A program made the translations under genes and the position numbers. The notes under the pieces were generated by a model. The model saw only the letters and a program-made list of their open reading frames with translations, had not been told where the DNA came from and did no database searches. Of a stretch of DNA of 64,000 bases, positions 24,973-34,048 are shown piece by piece. The stretch's first letter is position 1, and each line of letters begins with the position of its first letter. This DNA is from Rheinheimera oceanensis. Its GTDB lineage: Bacteria; Pseudomonadota; Gammaproteobacteria; Enterobacterales; Alteromonadaceae. The DNA lies in the NCBI RefSeq assembly GCF_018831085.1, contig NZ_JAGPNM010000007.1, positions 63,579 to 127,578 on the forward strand, given 5' to 3'.

Positions 24973-26780
24973 TGTTCATCAACTCCCTTGGGCAAACGCT
25001 GTTGTTGGCGTTTTAAATACTCTAAATACATTTTATTGCGTAGCAGCAGGGCAGGGTCGTCCTGCACTTTGCGCAGCAAATTATCCAGTTGCTGTTGCTC
25101 TTCAGGCGTGGCATTAGGCCAGGCTTCGTGCACCGCTTGTTGCTGTTCAGCTTCATCAGCCTGGGTATCTTGTTCTGGCTGCATTTGTTGTGGCTCAGCT
25201 TGTTCTTGCTGCTCTGGTTCAGCATTTTGCTGTTGTTGCTCGCTTTGCTGTTGCTGCGATTCACTGTCGGCGTCGGCTTCGTTATCCGCCTTACTATCGG
25301 CATTTTCGTCGCTTTGCGGTTCGCCATCAGCGTCTTGCTGCTGTTGTTTTTCACCATCCTGTTGCTGTTGATCCTGCTGCTCTTGTTGCTGTTTTTGCTG
25401 TTCCTGCTGTTGTAGCAACTGTTGCATCAAATCGGCATTTTGCTGTGCCGGGGTAAAGTCTTTATTAAGCTGCAAAGCTTGCTGATAAGCCGCCAACGCT
25501 TCTTTATAGCGTTGCTGCTGAGCCAGGCTGTTACCCAGGTTGTGCAGGGCATCTGTACCCGGGGTTTGCTCTGCTGCCTGACGAAATGCCTGCTCCGCTG
25601 CGGCGTAGTCACCACTACGATAGGCGGCGTTGCCCTGCCACAAAGGATCATTAAACTTGTGCTGTGCTGAGGCAAAGTCGCCATTGGCATAATCTTGTAT
25701 GGCCTGTTGTTGTCTGGTTTGCCACAAGTCGCGCCATTCTGTTGCATCGGCCTGATAGGGCAACATCATTAGTAACCCCAGGCTAAGCAGACTGCTGTAT
25801 TTACGTTGCAACAGTAGCAGCGGTAATAATAACCAGACCAGATAAATGGCATTGTCCTGCCATTGGTCGCCCTGAATTTGTTTGGCTGTATCAGCCTGGT
25901 CCAGTGCGGAAAGCGGCGGTAAGTTAAGCAGGCTATCCAGCGCGTTAGCCGAGGCTGTCGCCTGCGCATAAACACCGCCGCTGCGTTTAGCCAGTGCAGC
26001 TAGCTGGGCTTGTGGCAGTTTAGGTACTACTACTGCCCCGGTAGCACTTTTTAGCAGTTCGCCGTTTTCCAGTTTAACCGGCGCACCGGCCTCCGTACCA
26101 AAACCTAATATTGACAGCCGGTGTGGCCAGTTATTCAGCAAATCCTGAATGTCCCGTAAACTGTTATTGTCAAAACCATCAGCAAAAACCACCACATCGC
26201 CTCTGATATAACCGGCCTGGCGCAGCAGTTTATCTGCCTGCTGTAACGCGGCCAGTAAATTAGAGCCCTGCGCCGGCATAATTTCGGGTTTTAAATCCGG
26301 GATCAGTAAGCGGATATTATTGTGATCCGGCGTAAGTGGTGAAATAACAAAGGCATCACCGGCAAAACTCAGCAGAGCCAGCTCGCCTTCTTTTAACTGC
26401 CCGGCAAAATCCAGCGCGGCGAAGCGTTGCTGGGTCAGCCGGTCTGGCGCCATATCGGTTGCCCGCATCGACAACGACATATCCAGCACCAATACAGTAG
26501 CTTTTTTCAGCGCAAAAGCAGGTTGCGGCAGTTTTTGCCAGCTGGGGCCGGCCAGTGCCACTGTCGTAATAAGCCAGCACAGCATTAGTAGTGGCAATGC
26601 CAGAGGTTGTTTTTTAACCAGCAACTGGCCGCCGAGCAACACTTGTTGCAAATGCGGTGCAATAAGGCTGTGCCAGGGACTTTGTTCGCGGCGGTAGTAA
26701 TATAGCAGTGCACCCAATAGCAGCACCGGCAGGGCAGCGAGTAACCATAAAGGGCGTAAAAAGTGAAAATCAGCCAGCAT
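24966..26780 (-). CDS. VWA domain protein with TPRs and a glutamine-rich tail (BatB/BatC fusion-like)
   Basis: Membrane protein of about 604 residues. Two N-terminal spans precede a von Willebrand A domain (VLVLDMSLSMRATDMAPDRL, a MIDAS of the DxSxS type, about residue 95). A span pair near residue 310 (YLVWLLLPLLLLQRKY) and about three TPR units (residues 355-450) follow. Then comes an extended Gln/Glu/Asp-rich low-complexity region (about 455-555) and a conserved C-terminal helix. This equals BatB plus BatC joined. I start at the ATG at 26780, which overlaps the preceding VWA gene by 11 nt. The frame open to 26825 adds 15 non-family residues. Confidence 0.88.
   Translation of the reverse strand: MLADFHFLRPLWLLAALPVLLLGALLYYYRREQSPWHSLIAPHLQQVLLGGQLLVKKQPLALPLLMLCWLITTVALAGPSWQKLPQPAFALKKATVLVLDMSLSMRATDMAPDRLTQQRFAALDFAGQLKEGELALLSFAGDAFVISPLTPDHNNIRLLIPDLKPEIMPAQGSNLLAALQQADKLLRQAGYIRGDVVVFADGFDNNSLRDIQDLLNNWPHRLSILGFGTEAGAPVKLENGELLKSATGAVVVPKLPQAQLAALAKRSGGVYAQATASANALDSLLNLPPLSALDQADTAKQIQGDQWQDNAIYLVWLLLPLLLLQRKYSSLLSLGLLMMLPYQADATEWRDLWQTRQQQAIQDYANGDFASAQHKFNDPLWQGNAAYRSGDYAAAEQAFRQAAEQTPGTDALHNLGNSLAQQQRYKEALAAYQQALQLNKDFTPAQQNADLMQQLLQQQEQQKQQQEQQDQQQQDGEKQQQQDADGEPQSDENADSKADNEADADSESQQQQSEQQQQNAEPEQQEQAEPQQMQPEQDTQADEAEQQQAVHEAWPNATPEEQQQLDNLLRKVQDDPALLLRNKMYLEYLKRQQQRLPKGVDEQW
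25140..25430 (-). repeat. CAG/CAA-type low-complexity tract encoding poly-Gln/acidic region
   Basis: Within the VWA-TPR gene, repeated CTG/TTG triplets on the plus strand encode runs of Gln with Glu and Asp. The tract is a candidate for replication slippage and length variation between strains. Confidence 0.85.
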
Positions 26781-27762
26781 GTTTAAATACTCCACGCCAG
26801 TATATATTGCGGGCAGCGAGCACAAATGACAGCAATAGTGCCAGCGCCAGCGGCCAGTGCAGCAGGCTGCGTTGTGGCCGGTAGGTTACGCTGTCGCGTT
26901 CAATCGGTTCCAGTTGGTCTATTAATTGGTAAATCTGGTTCAGTTCATTTAGATCACGGGCCCGGAAGTAACGGCCGCCGGTTTCGCTGGCCAGCCGGGT
27001 TAATAAGGCTTCGTCCAGATCTTGCGACGGGTTAATCATGCGCCGGCCAAATACGCTTTGTTGCATCATTTGTTCCGCACCTACGCCAACAGTATGAATT
27101 TTTACCCCGGCGGCTTTGGCCAGTTGCAGCGCTTCGAGCGGTTGAATATTTCCGGCGGTATTGGCACCGTCGCTTAGCAAAATAAGCACTTTGTTTGAGC
27201 TTTCATAAGTATTGAGCCGTTTTACTGCTAAACCGATGGCTTCACCAATAGCCGTGCGGGTGCCAACCAGGCGCAGTACACTGTCATCCAGCATTTTTTG
27301 TACGGTAACTAAATCAAAGGTCAGTGGTGTTTGCTGATAAGCCGCATCGGCAAATAAAATTAAACCGATTCTGTCACCCTGACGGCGTTTGATAAAATCG
27401 CTGACCACCAGTTTTACTGCATCAAGCCGGTTAATACTCTGGCCCTGATGCTGCATATCAGCAATTTCCATTGAACCGGATAAATCCAGTGCCAGCATTA
27501 AATCGCGCCCTTGTTGTGGCAAAGATACCGGCTCACCCAGCCAGCGCGGCTGGGTGGCGCATAACACCAGTAACAGCCAGATTAGCAGCGCCAGTACAGA
27601 GCTTAAATTTAGCCAACTTCGATCAACCTGTTTATCAGATGAAGCCAGTTTTGCCAGAGCGGGCAAGGTTAACGTAGCCTCTGAGGCTGCCCGGCGTTTT
27701 AACCGCAATAATAAAGGTGCCAGCGCCAGTAATGCCAGCCAGGGATAGCCAAAATCAAGCAT
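26770..27762 (-). CDS. VWA domain membrane protein (BatA-like)
   Basis: Protein of 330 residues with an N-terminal span, a second span near residue 58 (SSVLALLIWLLLVLC), a large VWA domain with intact MIDAS (LALDLSGSMEIADM, then GTRTAIGEAIGLA and LLSDGANTAG) and a C-terminal span (LALALLLSFVLAARN). In MoxR-linked operons such proteins are thought to be substrates or partners of the MoxR chaperone-like ATPase. It overlaps the DUF4381 gene by 8 nt and the VWA-TPR gene by 11 nt, so the operon is tightly coupled. Confidence 0.9.
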   Translation of the reverse strand: MLDFGYPWLALLALAPLLLRLKRRAASEATLTLPALAKLASSDKQVDRSWLNLSSVLALLIWLLLVLCATQPRWLGEPVSLPQQGRDLMLALDLSGSMEIADMQHQGQSINRLDAVKLVVSDFIKRRQGDRIGLILFADAAYQQTPLTFDLVTVQKMLDDSVLRLVGTRTAIGEAIGLAVKRLNTYESSNKVLILLSDGANTAGNIQPLEALQLAKAAGVKIHTVGVGAEQMMQQSVFGRRMINPSQDLDEALLTRLASETGGRYFRARDLNELNQIYQLIDQLEPIERDSVTYRPQRSLLHWPLALALLLSFVLAARNIYWRGVFKHAG

Positions 27763-28243
27763 TGGCGGCCTCCTGGCTATTGATTACGCTGGGTTGCGCT
27801 TTGCCGCTGTAGCTGCAAAGCCAGGCTTTGGCAAACTGATAAAATTGTTCGTTAGCACTGCTGTCGCTACCGGCCTGGTACAGCAGGCGGGACAGATCCG
27901 GTAAAGGCTTGCTGTGTTGCTGCGCCAGCCAGCTTTGCCATTGTTGTGTCGGCATTGACAGTGCAGGGTGTGCCGGCTGGTAATGCTGTAGCACCCGTTT
28001 TAGCAGCTGATTAATTTGTGCAGCTGCATCGGGTTCAATTGATATTTTCTCCAGCAGCTGTAAAGCCTGGCGCCTGGCGGCAAAATAACGCCAGCGTTTA
28101 TACAGCCGTAGCAACAAGTACGTCAGAGCAGAAAGCACTACTATCAGCAGCAACCACCAGAGCGGCGCCAGCGCAAAGCTTTGCTGCAGCGCAGGTTCAC
28201 TGATATCGGCAAGCTGGTCTAACGGCGAGTGTATATCAGCCAT
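27755..28243 (-). CDS. DUF4381 domain-containing membrane protein
   Basis: A 162-residue protein with one membrane span (LAPLWWLLLIVVLSALTYLLL, about residues 25-46) followed by a cytoplasmic helical domain with QLLKRVLQHYQPAHPALSM. The start DIHSPLDQLADISEP and overall form match DUF4381, a small component found between DUF58 and VWA genes in MoxR clusters. The function is unknown. It overlaps both neighbours by 8 nt. Confidence 0.87.
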   Translation of the reverse strand: MADIHSPLDQLADISEPALQQSFALAPLWWLLLIVVLSALTYLLLRLYKRWRYFAARRQALQLLEKISIEPDAAAQINQLLKRVLQHYQPAHPALSMPTQQWQSWLAQQHSKPLPDLSRLLYQAGSDSSANEQFYQFAKAWLCSYSGKAQPSVINSQEAANA

Positions 28244-29180
28244 ACCACTTTCTCTCTAATTGGCTTAGTACCGGCTCGGCAGCACTAACCGGCAACCATT
28301 TACAGCCAAGCTGACTGATATGCTGCTGTAACAACTGCCGGGTATCTTGTTGTTGGCTGGCATAGCGTTGTTTTAGTGTGCTGCTGCCAAGTTCGATATA
28401 ACCGGTGCTAGTGCCGTCACTTACCGCTGCGATGCCATGGCTGTTTACCGGCAGCATTAAATCCAGCGGATCGCTGATCGGGCAGCAGGTTATCTCATTG
28501 TGCTGGCGAATGGCGCGAATATGACGCAGGCCATCGTCGTTAAAATCGTTAAAGTCAGACAACAGATAAACCAGGCTGCCGGGGCGCACCAAACGGCGTA
28601 ACTGACTGAGCGCTTCATTTAAACTCAGACCACGGTTACCGTTGCTGCTTTGGTGCACTTCTGTTAACGCATGAAAATAACGCAACACACCATGGCTGCG
28701 GCTTTGCGGTTTCAGCTCAACGTGCTGTTGCTGGCTAAATACCAGACCGCCGAGTTTGTCGCCACGCTGTTTAACGTGCCAGGCAATCAACGCAGCTAAG
28801 TGCGTTGCCTGTACTGACTTAAACAGCAAGCTGGAGCCAAAGCGCATGCTACTGCCAAGATCGGTAAGAATAAACACCGGCCGCTCTTTTTCTTCGCGGA
28901 ACAGCTTAGTATGTACTTTGCCGGTACGGGCAGTAACACGCCAGTCAATGGTGCGCACATCATCACCGCTCTGGTAATGCCGTACCTCGTCAAACTCCAT
29001 GCCACGGCCTTTACTTTTAGCCAGATAAGTACCCGCCAGTTTGCTTTGGATCGCCATACCTGGGGTTAAATTCAGTACCTTGGTATAACGCTGATACCAC
29101 AGCAATTCTGTCAGGCCTGGCATGGTGCCGTTAGTGCCGTTTTGTGCCAGCCATTGCTGGGCAGACAACTGAACGCTCAT
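28236..29180 (-). CDS. DUF58 domain-containing protein
   Basis: A 314-residue cytoplasmic protein of the DUF58/VWA-like family. It contains the hallmark KSKGRGMEFDEVRHYQSGDD followed by RTIDWRVTARTGKVHTKLF (about residues 54-92) and a degenerate VWA-like core (FILTDLGSSMRFGSS). DUF58 proteins sit next to MoxR in this operon type and may link the ATPase with the membrane VWA proteins. It starts 2 nt after the MoxR stop. Confidence 0.9.
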   Translation of the reverse strand: MSVQLSAQQWLAQNGTNGTMPGLTELLWYQRYTKVLNLTPGMAIQSKLAGTYLAKSKGRGMEFDEVRHYQSGDDVRTIDWRVTARTGKVHTKLFREEKERPVFILTDLGSSMRFGSSLLFKSVQATHLAALIAWHVKQRGDKLGGLVFSQQQHVELKPQSRSHGVLRYFHALTEVHQSSNGNRGLSLNEALSQLRRLVRPGSLVYLLSDFNDFNDDGLRHIRAIRQHNEITCCPISDPLDLMLPVNSHGIAAVSDGTSTGYIELGSSTLKQRYASQQQDTRQLLQQHISQLGCKWLPVSAAEPVLSQLERKWYG

Positions 29181-29182
29181 AA

Positions 29183-30136
29183 TCAGGCCGACGGCACCAG
29201 ACGCAGAATTTCGCTTAGTACATCATCAGTCGTGATGCCTTCAGCTTCAGCGGCATAGGTAAGAATTAAACGGTGGCGCAGGGCGTTATGAAATACGGCC
29301 TGAATATCATCTGGCGTAACAAAGTCACGACCTGCCAGCCAGGCTTTGGCCCGGGCACAGCGCTCTACAGCAATAGTGGCACGGGGGCTGGCACCATAAC
29401 CAATCCAACTGGCCAGTTTATCGCTGTATGCCTTGGCGTTACGGGTAGCCATAATCAGCTGTACTATATAATGCTCCAGGCTGTCGGCCATATGCAGTTG
29501 TAAAATGGCTTTACGCGCAGCAAAGATATCAGCCTGGCTGATGGGCGACACTGCAGCCTGCGCGCCAGACAGTGCCTCGCCGCGGGTTAGTTTCAGTATT
29601 GCCAGTTCAGTAGCGGCATCCGGGTAATCAACTTTCAAATGTAGCAAAAAGCGATCGAGCTGGGCTTCAGGCAGGGGGTAGGTACCTTCCTGCTCCAGCG
29701 GGTTTTGTGTCGCCATAACCAGAAACAGCTCTGGCAACGGGTAAGTTTTACGGCCAACGGTTACCTGTTTTTCTGCCATCGCTTCCAACAAGGCAGACTG
29801 CACCTTGGCCGGGGCACGGTTTATTTCGTCAGCCAGAATAATATGATGAAACAGCGGGCCACTTTGAAATTCAAACTGGCCGGTTTCGGGGCGGTAAATG
29901 TCGGTACCGGTTAAATCGGCCGGTAATAAATCCGGTGTAAACTGAATGCGGTGGAACTGGCCTTCAACACCATGTGCCAGAGCGTTAACGGCCCGGGTTT
30001 TGGCCAGGCCTGGCGGGCCTTCTACCAGTAAATGGCCATTTGCCAGCAACGCCAGCAAAATGCCTTCAGTAAGTTCAGATTGACCCAGTACCTGGCTGTC
30101 CAGATAGGCTTTTAAGCCTGAAAACGCATTCACCAT
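29183..30136 (-). CDS. MoxR family AAA+ ATPase
   Basis: AAA+ ATPase of 317 residues, first gene of the six-gene operon. Walker A is VEGPPGLAKTRAVN (about residue 38), Walker B ILADEINRAPAKVQSALLEAM (Asp-Glu), sensor 1 VMATQNPLEQEGTYPLPEAQLDRF, and a C-terminal lid with GASPRATIAV. MoxR proteins act as chaperone-like ATPases in maturation of complexes with VWA-domain partners. The client here is unknown. The order MoxR, DUF58, DUF4381, VWA, VWA-TPR, BatD matches the widespread cluster connected with stress and aerotolerance phenotypes. Confidence 0.92.
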   Translation of the reverse strand: MVNAFSGLKAYLDSQVLGQSELTEGILLALLANGHLLVEGPPGLAKTRAVNALAHGVEGQFHRIQFTPDLLPADLTGTDIYRPETGQFEFQSGPLFHHIILADEINRAPAKVQSALLEAMAEKQVTVGRKTYPLPELFLVMATQNPLEQEGTYPLPEAQLDRFLLHLKVDYPDAATELAILKLTRGEALSGAQAAVSPISQADIFAARKAILQLHMADSLEHYIVQLIMATRNAKAYSDKLASWIGYGASPRATIAVERCARAKAWLAGRDFVTPDDIQAVFHNALRHRLILTYAAEAEGITTDDVLSEILRLVPSA

Positions 30137-30241
30137 AATGTTATCTGTCTTAATTAATTGGATTTATTGGTTGTTTTATCGCCATTTACCGAAAAAACGG
30201 GCTAGGCTAAGACGTTATAACCTAAATATGGTTCCGTTTGC

Positions 30242-30261
30242 ATTAAAACAAGTGTTTTAAT
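30242..30261. promoter_or_regulatory. Palindrome resembling a PsrA box upstream of fadI
   Basis: ATTAAAACA and TGTTTTAAT form perfect 9-bp arms around AG. The core AAAC-N4-GTTT has the geometry of the box reported for PsrA, a fatty-acid-responsive TetR regulator of beta-oxidation genes, though the outer G/C bases of that box are missing. It lies about 75 bp upstream of the fadI start. Binding is inference. Confidence 0.5.
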
Positions 30262-30296
30262 TTTCAGCGACTGTCGTTACAATCGACCTTAACAAT

Positions 30297-30311
30297 ACAG
30301 GTCAGACCTGT
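30297..30311. promoter_or_regulatory. Putative FadR operator upstream of fadIJ
   Basis: A perfect 15-bp palindrome ACAGGTCAGACCTGT contains the exact GGTCNGACC core of the enterobacterial FadR operator. It lies 25 bp before the fadI ATG, overlapping the likely transcribed leader. A FadR gene with a conserved DNA-binding domain is present in this window (53476). Repression of fadIJ by FadR is the natural inference. Confidence 0.75.
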
Positions 30312-30335
30312 GATATTAATAACAAGAGGAACACT

Positions 30336-31646
30336 ATGAGCTCGCCAATTAAACTTACCACCCGCCAGGGCGACCGGATTGCTATCGTCCGTGGCCTGCG
30401 TACACCGTTTGCCAAGCAGGCTACTGAATTTCATGGTATTTCGGCACTGGACTTAGGCAAACTGGTGGTAAACGAGTTGCTGATCAGAAGCGAGCTGGAG
30501 GCAAAACTGGTTGAGCAGGTGGTGTATGGTCAGGTAGTGCAAATGCCGGAGGCACCGAATATTGCCCGCGAAATTGTGCTGGGTACCGGTATGAATGTGC
30601 ACACCGATGCGTATAGTGTTACCCGGGCCTGTGCCACCAGCTTTCAGTCTGTGGTTAGTGTGGCTGAATCGATGATGGCCGGTATTACCCAAATTGGTTT
30701 AGCAGGCGGGGCCGATTCCAGTTCAGTATTGCCCATTGGTGTCAGCAAAAAGCTGGCCCGGGCACTGGTAGATTTAAACAAAGCGCGTACTTTCGGCCAG
30801 AAACTGGCTATTTTCCGCCGTTTAGGTTTGAAAGATTTACTGCCGGTGCCGCCGGCGGTAGCTGAATACAGTACTGGTTTATCAATGGGCGATACCGCCG
30901 AGCAAATGGCAAAAACCCATAATATCAGCCGGGCCGATCAGGATGCACTGGCACACCGCTCGCACAGTTTAGCGGCCCAGGCCTGGCAAAGCGGCGTGAT
31001 GAAAGATGAAGTAATGACCGCACACGTTGAGCCTTATTCGCGCTTTTTAGATATCGATAACAATATCCGCCAGGATTCTAAGCTGGAATCTTACAGCAAA
31101 TTAAAACCGGTATTTGACCGGGTGCACGGTACTGTAACGGCTGCTACCAGCACACCGCTGACCGACGGTGCATCTGCGGTGTTAATGATGACAGAAAGCC
31201 GTGCCAAGGCGCTGGGGTATACACCACTGGGATATATCCGCAGTTATGCTTTTGCTGCCATTGACGTGTATGACGATATGCTGATGGGGCCATCCTATGC
31301 CACGCCTATTGCGCTGGACCGTGCCGGTATGTCTTTAAATGATTTAACGCTGATTGAAATGCATGAAGCTTTTGCGGCGCAAACGCTGGCCAACGTGAAA
31401 ATGTTTGCCAGTAAAAAATTTGCCGAAGAAAAGCTGGGGCGCTCAAGCGCCATCGGTGATATTGATATGACCAAATTTAACGTTCAGGGGGGCTCACTGG
31501 CTTATGGCCACCCGTTTGCTGCAACCGGCACCCGTTTAATCGTGCAAACTCTGAATGAATTAAAACGCCGTGGTGGCGGTATTGGCTTAACAACTGCCTG
31601 TGCGGCAGGTGGCTTGGGCGCGGCGATGATAGTGGAGACAGAATAA
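30336..31646 (+). CDS. fadI: 3-ketoacyl-CoA thiolase FadI
   Basis: Acetyl-CoA C-acyltransferase of 436 residues, the same length as E. coli FadI, catalysing the last step of fatty-acid beta-oxidation as the beta subunit of the FadIJ complex. The nucleophilic Cys is in [11 protein letters not shown] (about residue 99). The second site shows MHEAFAAQ and [16 protein letters not shown] with the catalytic His, and the C-terminal Cys is in [13 protein letters not shown]. An AAGAGGA site precedes the ATG. The stop shares one base with the fadJ start (TAATG). Confidence 0.96.
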   Translation: MSSPIKLTTRQGDRIAIVRGLRTPFAKQATEFHGISALDLGKLVVNELLIRSELEAKLVEQVVYGQVVQMPEAPNIAREIVLGTGMNVHTDAYSVTRACATSFQSVVSVAESMMAGITQIGLAGGADSSSVLPIGVSKKLARALVDLNKARTFGQKLAIFRRLGLKDLLPVPPAVAEYSTGLSMGDTAEQMAKTHNISRADQDALAHRSHSLAAQAWQSGVMKDEVMTAHVEPYSRFLDIDNNIRQDSKLESYSKLKPVFDRVHGTVTAATSTPLTDGASAVLMMTESRAKALGYTPLGYIRSYAFAAIDVYDDMLMGPSYATPIALDRAGMSLNDLTLIEMHEAFAAQTLANVKMFASKKFAEEKLGRSSAIGDIDMTKFNVQGGSLAYGHPFAATGTRLIVQTLNELKRRGGGIGLTTACAAGGLGAAMIVETE

Positions 31647-33778
31647 TGACAACAACAACGAGTTTTAGCCTGCAAATTCGCGACGATCAGGTTGGCGTTA
31701 TCACGATGGATATCGCCGGTGAGTCAATGAATGTATTAAAAGCCGCTTTTGCTGATGAAATATCTGCGCTGTTGGCTCAGATAAAAGCCAACAGCCAGTT
31801 AAAAGGCCTGGTGTTTATCAGCGGCAAGCCTGACTCCTTTATTGCCGGGGCGGATATTTCAATGCTGGACGGCTGTAAAACTGCCGAAGAAGCACAGGCT
31901 ATTGGCCGTATGGGTCAGCAAATGTTTGATCAGCTTGAGCAATTATCTATTCCGTTAGTGGCGGCGATTCATGGCCCTTGTCTGGGAGGTGGTTTAGAGC
32001 TGGCCATGGCCTGCCATGCCAGAGTTGCCAGTAATGACAGTAAAACGGTGTTGGGGCTGCCTGAAGTGCAGCTGGGTTTATTACCCGGCAGTGGCGGTAC
32101 ACAGCGCCTGCCACGCCTGGTTGGCCTGCAAAAAGCACTGGATATGATCTTAACCGGCAAGCAACTGCGTGCAGTACAGGCCAAAAAAGCCGGTTTGGTG
32201 GATGAAGTGGTGGCAAACAGTATTTTACTTGAAGCTGCCGTTAAGTGTGCGCTTAAAGGTAAACCACAGCGCGGGCAGCTGAAATTAAACCTGCTTGGCA
32301 AAGTGCTGGAGCGCACTCCGTTTGGCCGCAATATCTTATTTAGCCAGGCACGCAAGCAAACACTGAAGAAAACCCAGGGTAATTATCCGGCACCGCTGAA
32401 AATCCTTGATGTGATAAAAACCGGTGTCGACAGCGGTATGCAAGCCGGTTTAGCCGCAGAAGCCAAAGCTTTTGGTGAGCTTTGCATGACCAAAGAATCG
32501 GCCGCACTGCGTAGCTTATTTTTTGCTACCACCCAGATGAAAAAAGAAAGCGGCGCCGGTGACACTAAGCCCAATAAAGTGCGCAAAGCTGCTGTACTGG
32601 GCGGCGGCTTAATGGGCGGTGGTATTGCTAACGTTACTGCTACTAAAGCCGGTATACCGGTGCGTATCAAAGATATTAACGAGCAGGGGATCAGCAATGC
32701 GCTGAAATACAGCTACTCGTTGCTGGAGAAAAAACTCAAGCGCCGTTTTATCAGCAAAGCTGAAATGCAAAAGCAACTGCTGTTAATTACCGGTACCACA
32801 AATTACAGCGGTTTTCATGATGCCGACATCGTGGTAGAGGCGGTATTTGAAGATTTAGCTTTAAAGCAGCAAATGGTTGCTGATATTGAGCAGCATTGCA
32901 ATGAGCAAACTATTTTTGCCAGCAACACCAGCTCATTGCCAATAGGCCAGATTGCGGCGAAAGCGGCCCGGCCAGAAAATGTGATTGGTCTGCACTATTT
33001 TTCACCAGTCGATAAAATGCCACTGGTAGAGGTGATTGCGCATGAGGCGACTTCGGCGCAAACCATCGCTACTACGGTAGCCTTTGCCCGTAAGCAAGGT
33101 AAAACGCCAATAGTGGTAAAAGATGGTGCAGGTTTTTACGTTAACCGTATTCTGGCGCTGTATATTAACGAAGCAGCCAATATCCTGCTTGAAGGTGAGC
33201 CGGTAGAAAAAATAGATAAAGCCTTAGTTAAATTTGGCTTCCCGGTTGGGCCGGTAACCTTGCTTGACGAAGTGGGCATTGACGTTGGCGCCAAAATTTC
33301 GCCCATTCTAACCTCTGAGCTTGGTGAGCGTTTTGCCGCGCCAGCTGCCTTTGACAAGTTATTGGCAGATGGCCGCAAAGGTAAGAAAACTGAAAAAGGC
33401 TTTTACCTGTACGGCAAAAATGGCAAAAAAGGCAAAAAACTGGTGGATGACAGCGTGTACAACGTACTGGGTGTGACCCTGGCACCGAGGCTGAACAGTG
33501 ATGAAATCAGTAGCCGCTGTGTGGTGCAAATGCTAAATGAGGCCGTGCGTTGCCTTGATGAGGGCATTATCGCTTCAGCCCGGGATGGTGATATAGGTGC
33601 TATTTTCGGTATTGGCTTTCCGCCGTTTCTGGGGGGGCCATTCCGTTATATCGATCAGTTAGGTGCCGCTAACCTGGTGACACAGCTGCGTAATCTGGAA
33701 AGCCGGTTTGGCAGCCGTTTTTCACCGGCACCATTATTGGTAACGATGGCAGAGCAGCAACAGCGCTTTTATAACTAA
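31646..33778 (+). CDS. fadJ: Fatty-acid oxidation complex alpha subunit FadJ
   Basis: Bifunctional enoyl-CoA hydratase/3-hydroxyacyl-CoA dehydrogenase of 710 residues. The N-terminal crotonase domain (1-190) has [10 protein letters not shown] and [15 protein letters not shown], plus [20 protein letters not shown] with the catalytic Glu. The dehydrogenase domain begins with [16 protein letters not shown] (about residue 312) and continues with [24 protein letters not shown] and the helical C-terminal part. It partners FadI. A strong terminator follows. In E. coli sixA follows fadJ, but here sixA is 7 kb further on. Confidence 0.96.
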   Translation: MTTTTSFSLQIRDDQVGVITMDIAGESMNVLKAAFADEISALLAQIKANSQLKGLVFISGKPDSFIAGADISMLDGCKTAEEAQAIGRMGQQMFDQLEQLSIPLVAAIHGPCLGGGLELAMACHARVASNDSKTVLGLPEVQLGLLPGSGGTQRLPRLVGLQKALDMILTGKQLRAVQAKKAGLVDEVVANSILLEAAVKCALKGKPQRGQLKLNLLGKVLERTPFGRNILFSQARKQTLKKTQGNYPAPLKILDVIKTGVDSGMQAGLAAEAKAFGELCMTKESAALRSLFFATTQMKKESGAGDTKPNKVRKAAVLGGGLMGGGIANVTATKAGIPVRIKDINEQGISNALKYSYSLLEKKLKRRFISKAEMQKQLLLITGTTNYSGFHDADIVVEAVFEDLALKQQMVADIEQHCNEQTIFASNTSSLPIGQIAAKAARPENVIGLHYFSPVDKMPLVEVIAHEATSAQTIATTVAFARKQGKTPIVVKDGAGFYVNRILALYINEAANILLEGEPVEKIDKALVKFGFPVGPVTLLDEVGIDVGAKISPILTSELGERFAAPAAFDKLLADGRKGKKTEKGFYLYGKNGKKGKKLVDDSVYNVLGVTLAPRLNSDEISSRCVVQMLNEAVRCLDEGIIASARDGDIGAIFGIGFPPFLGGPFRYIDQLGAANLVTQLRNLESRFGSRFSPAPLLVTMAEQQQRFYN

Positions 33779-33793
33779 AGCTTAACAGCAGCG

Positions 33794-33835
33794 ATAGCAA
33801 CAGGCCGGTATAATAACCGGCCTGTTGCTATTTTT
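33794..33835 (+). terminator. Rho-independent terminator of fadIJ
   Basis: A perfect 16-bp stem (33794-33809 with 33816-33831) with loop ataata is followed immediately by a T-run. It begins 16 bp after the fadJ stop. Confidence 0.93.
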
Positions 33836-33846
33836 AGGGGATCTAC

Positions 33847-34044
33847 GTGTTAGTGTTACCTGTAGTGTGGTTGCTTAGCGCCATCGGTATTTATATTGCA
33901 GCGCTACGCAGTGGCATGAAGGCGTTTAAATGGGCACTGGCGGCTTTATTTACCGGCCCCCTGTTATTACCCTTGTTTAACAGTCATAAACGCCTGTTGC
34001 TTCATAAAGCGCGTGGCCGCAATACGGTATTATTCCGGCCCTGA
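33847..34044 (+). CDS. Small hypothetical membrane protein
   Basis: A 65-residue protein with a GTG start preceded by AGGGGA at 5-nt spacing. Two hydrophobic segments (about residues 2-20 and 28-44, around ALFTGPLLLPLF) are followed by a basic tail (HKRLLLHKARGRN), suggesting a two-span inner-membrane protein with its C-terminus inside. I recognise no family. It starts only 12 bp after the fadJ terminator, so it needs read-through or a promoter overlapping that hairpin. Coding status is likely but not certain. Confidence 0.55.
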   Translation: MLVLPVVWLLSAIGIYIAALRSGMKAFKWALAALFTGPLLLPLFNSHKRLLLHKARGRNTVLFRP

Positions 34045-34048
34045 ACAT

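Noticed and set aside
25022..25415. Several open frames on both strands across the Gln-rich tract (Cys/Ser-rich, Leu/Phe-rich)
   Set aside because: They arise because CAG/CAA repeats stay open in every frame. The VWA-TPR gene alone has domain support.
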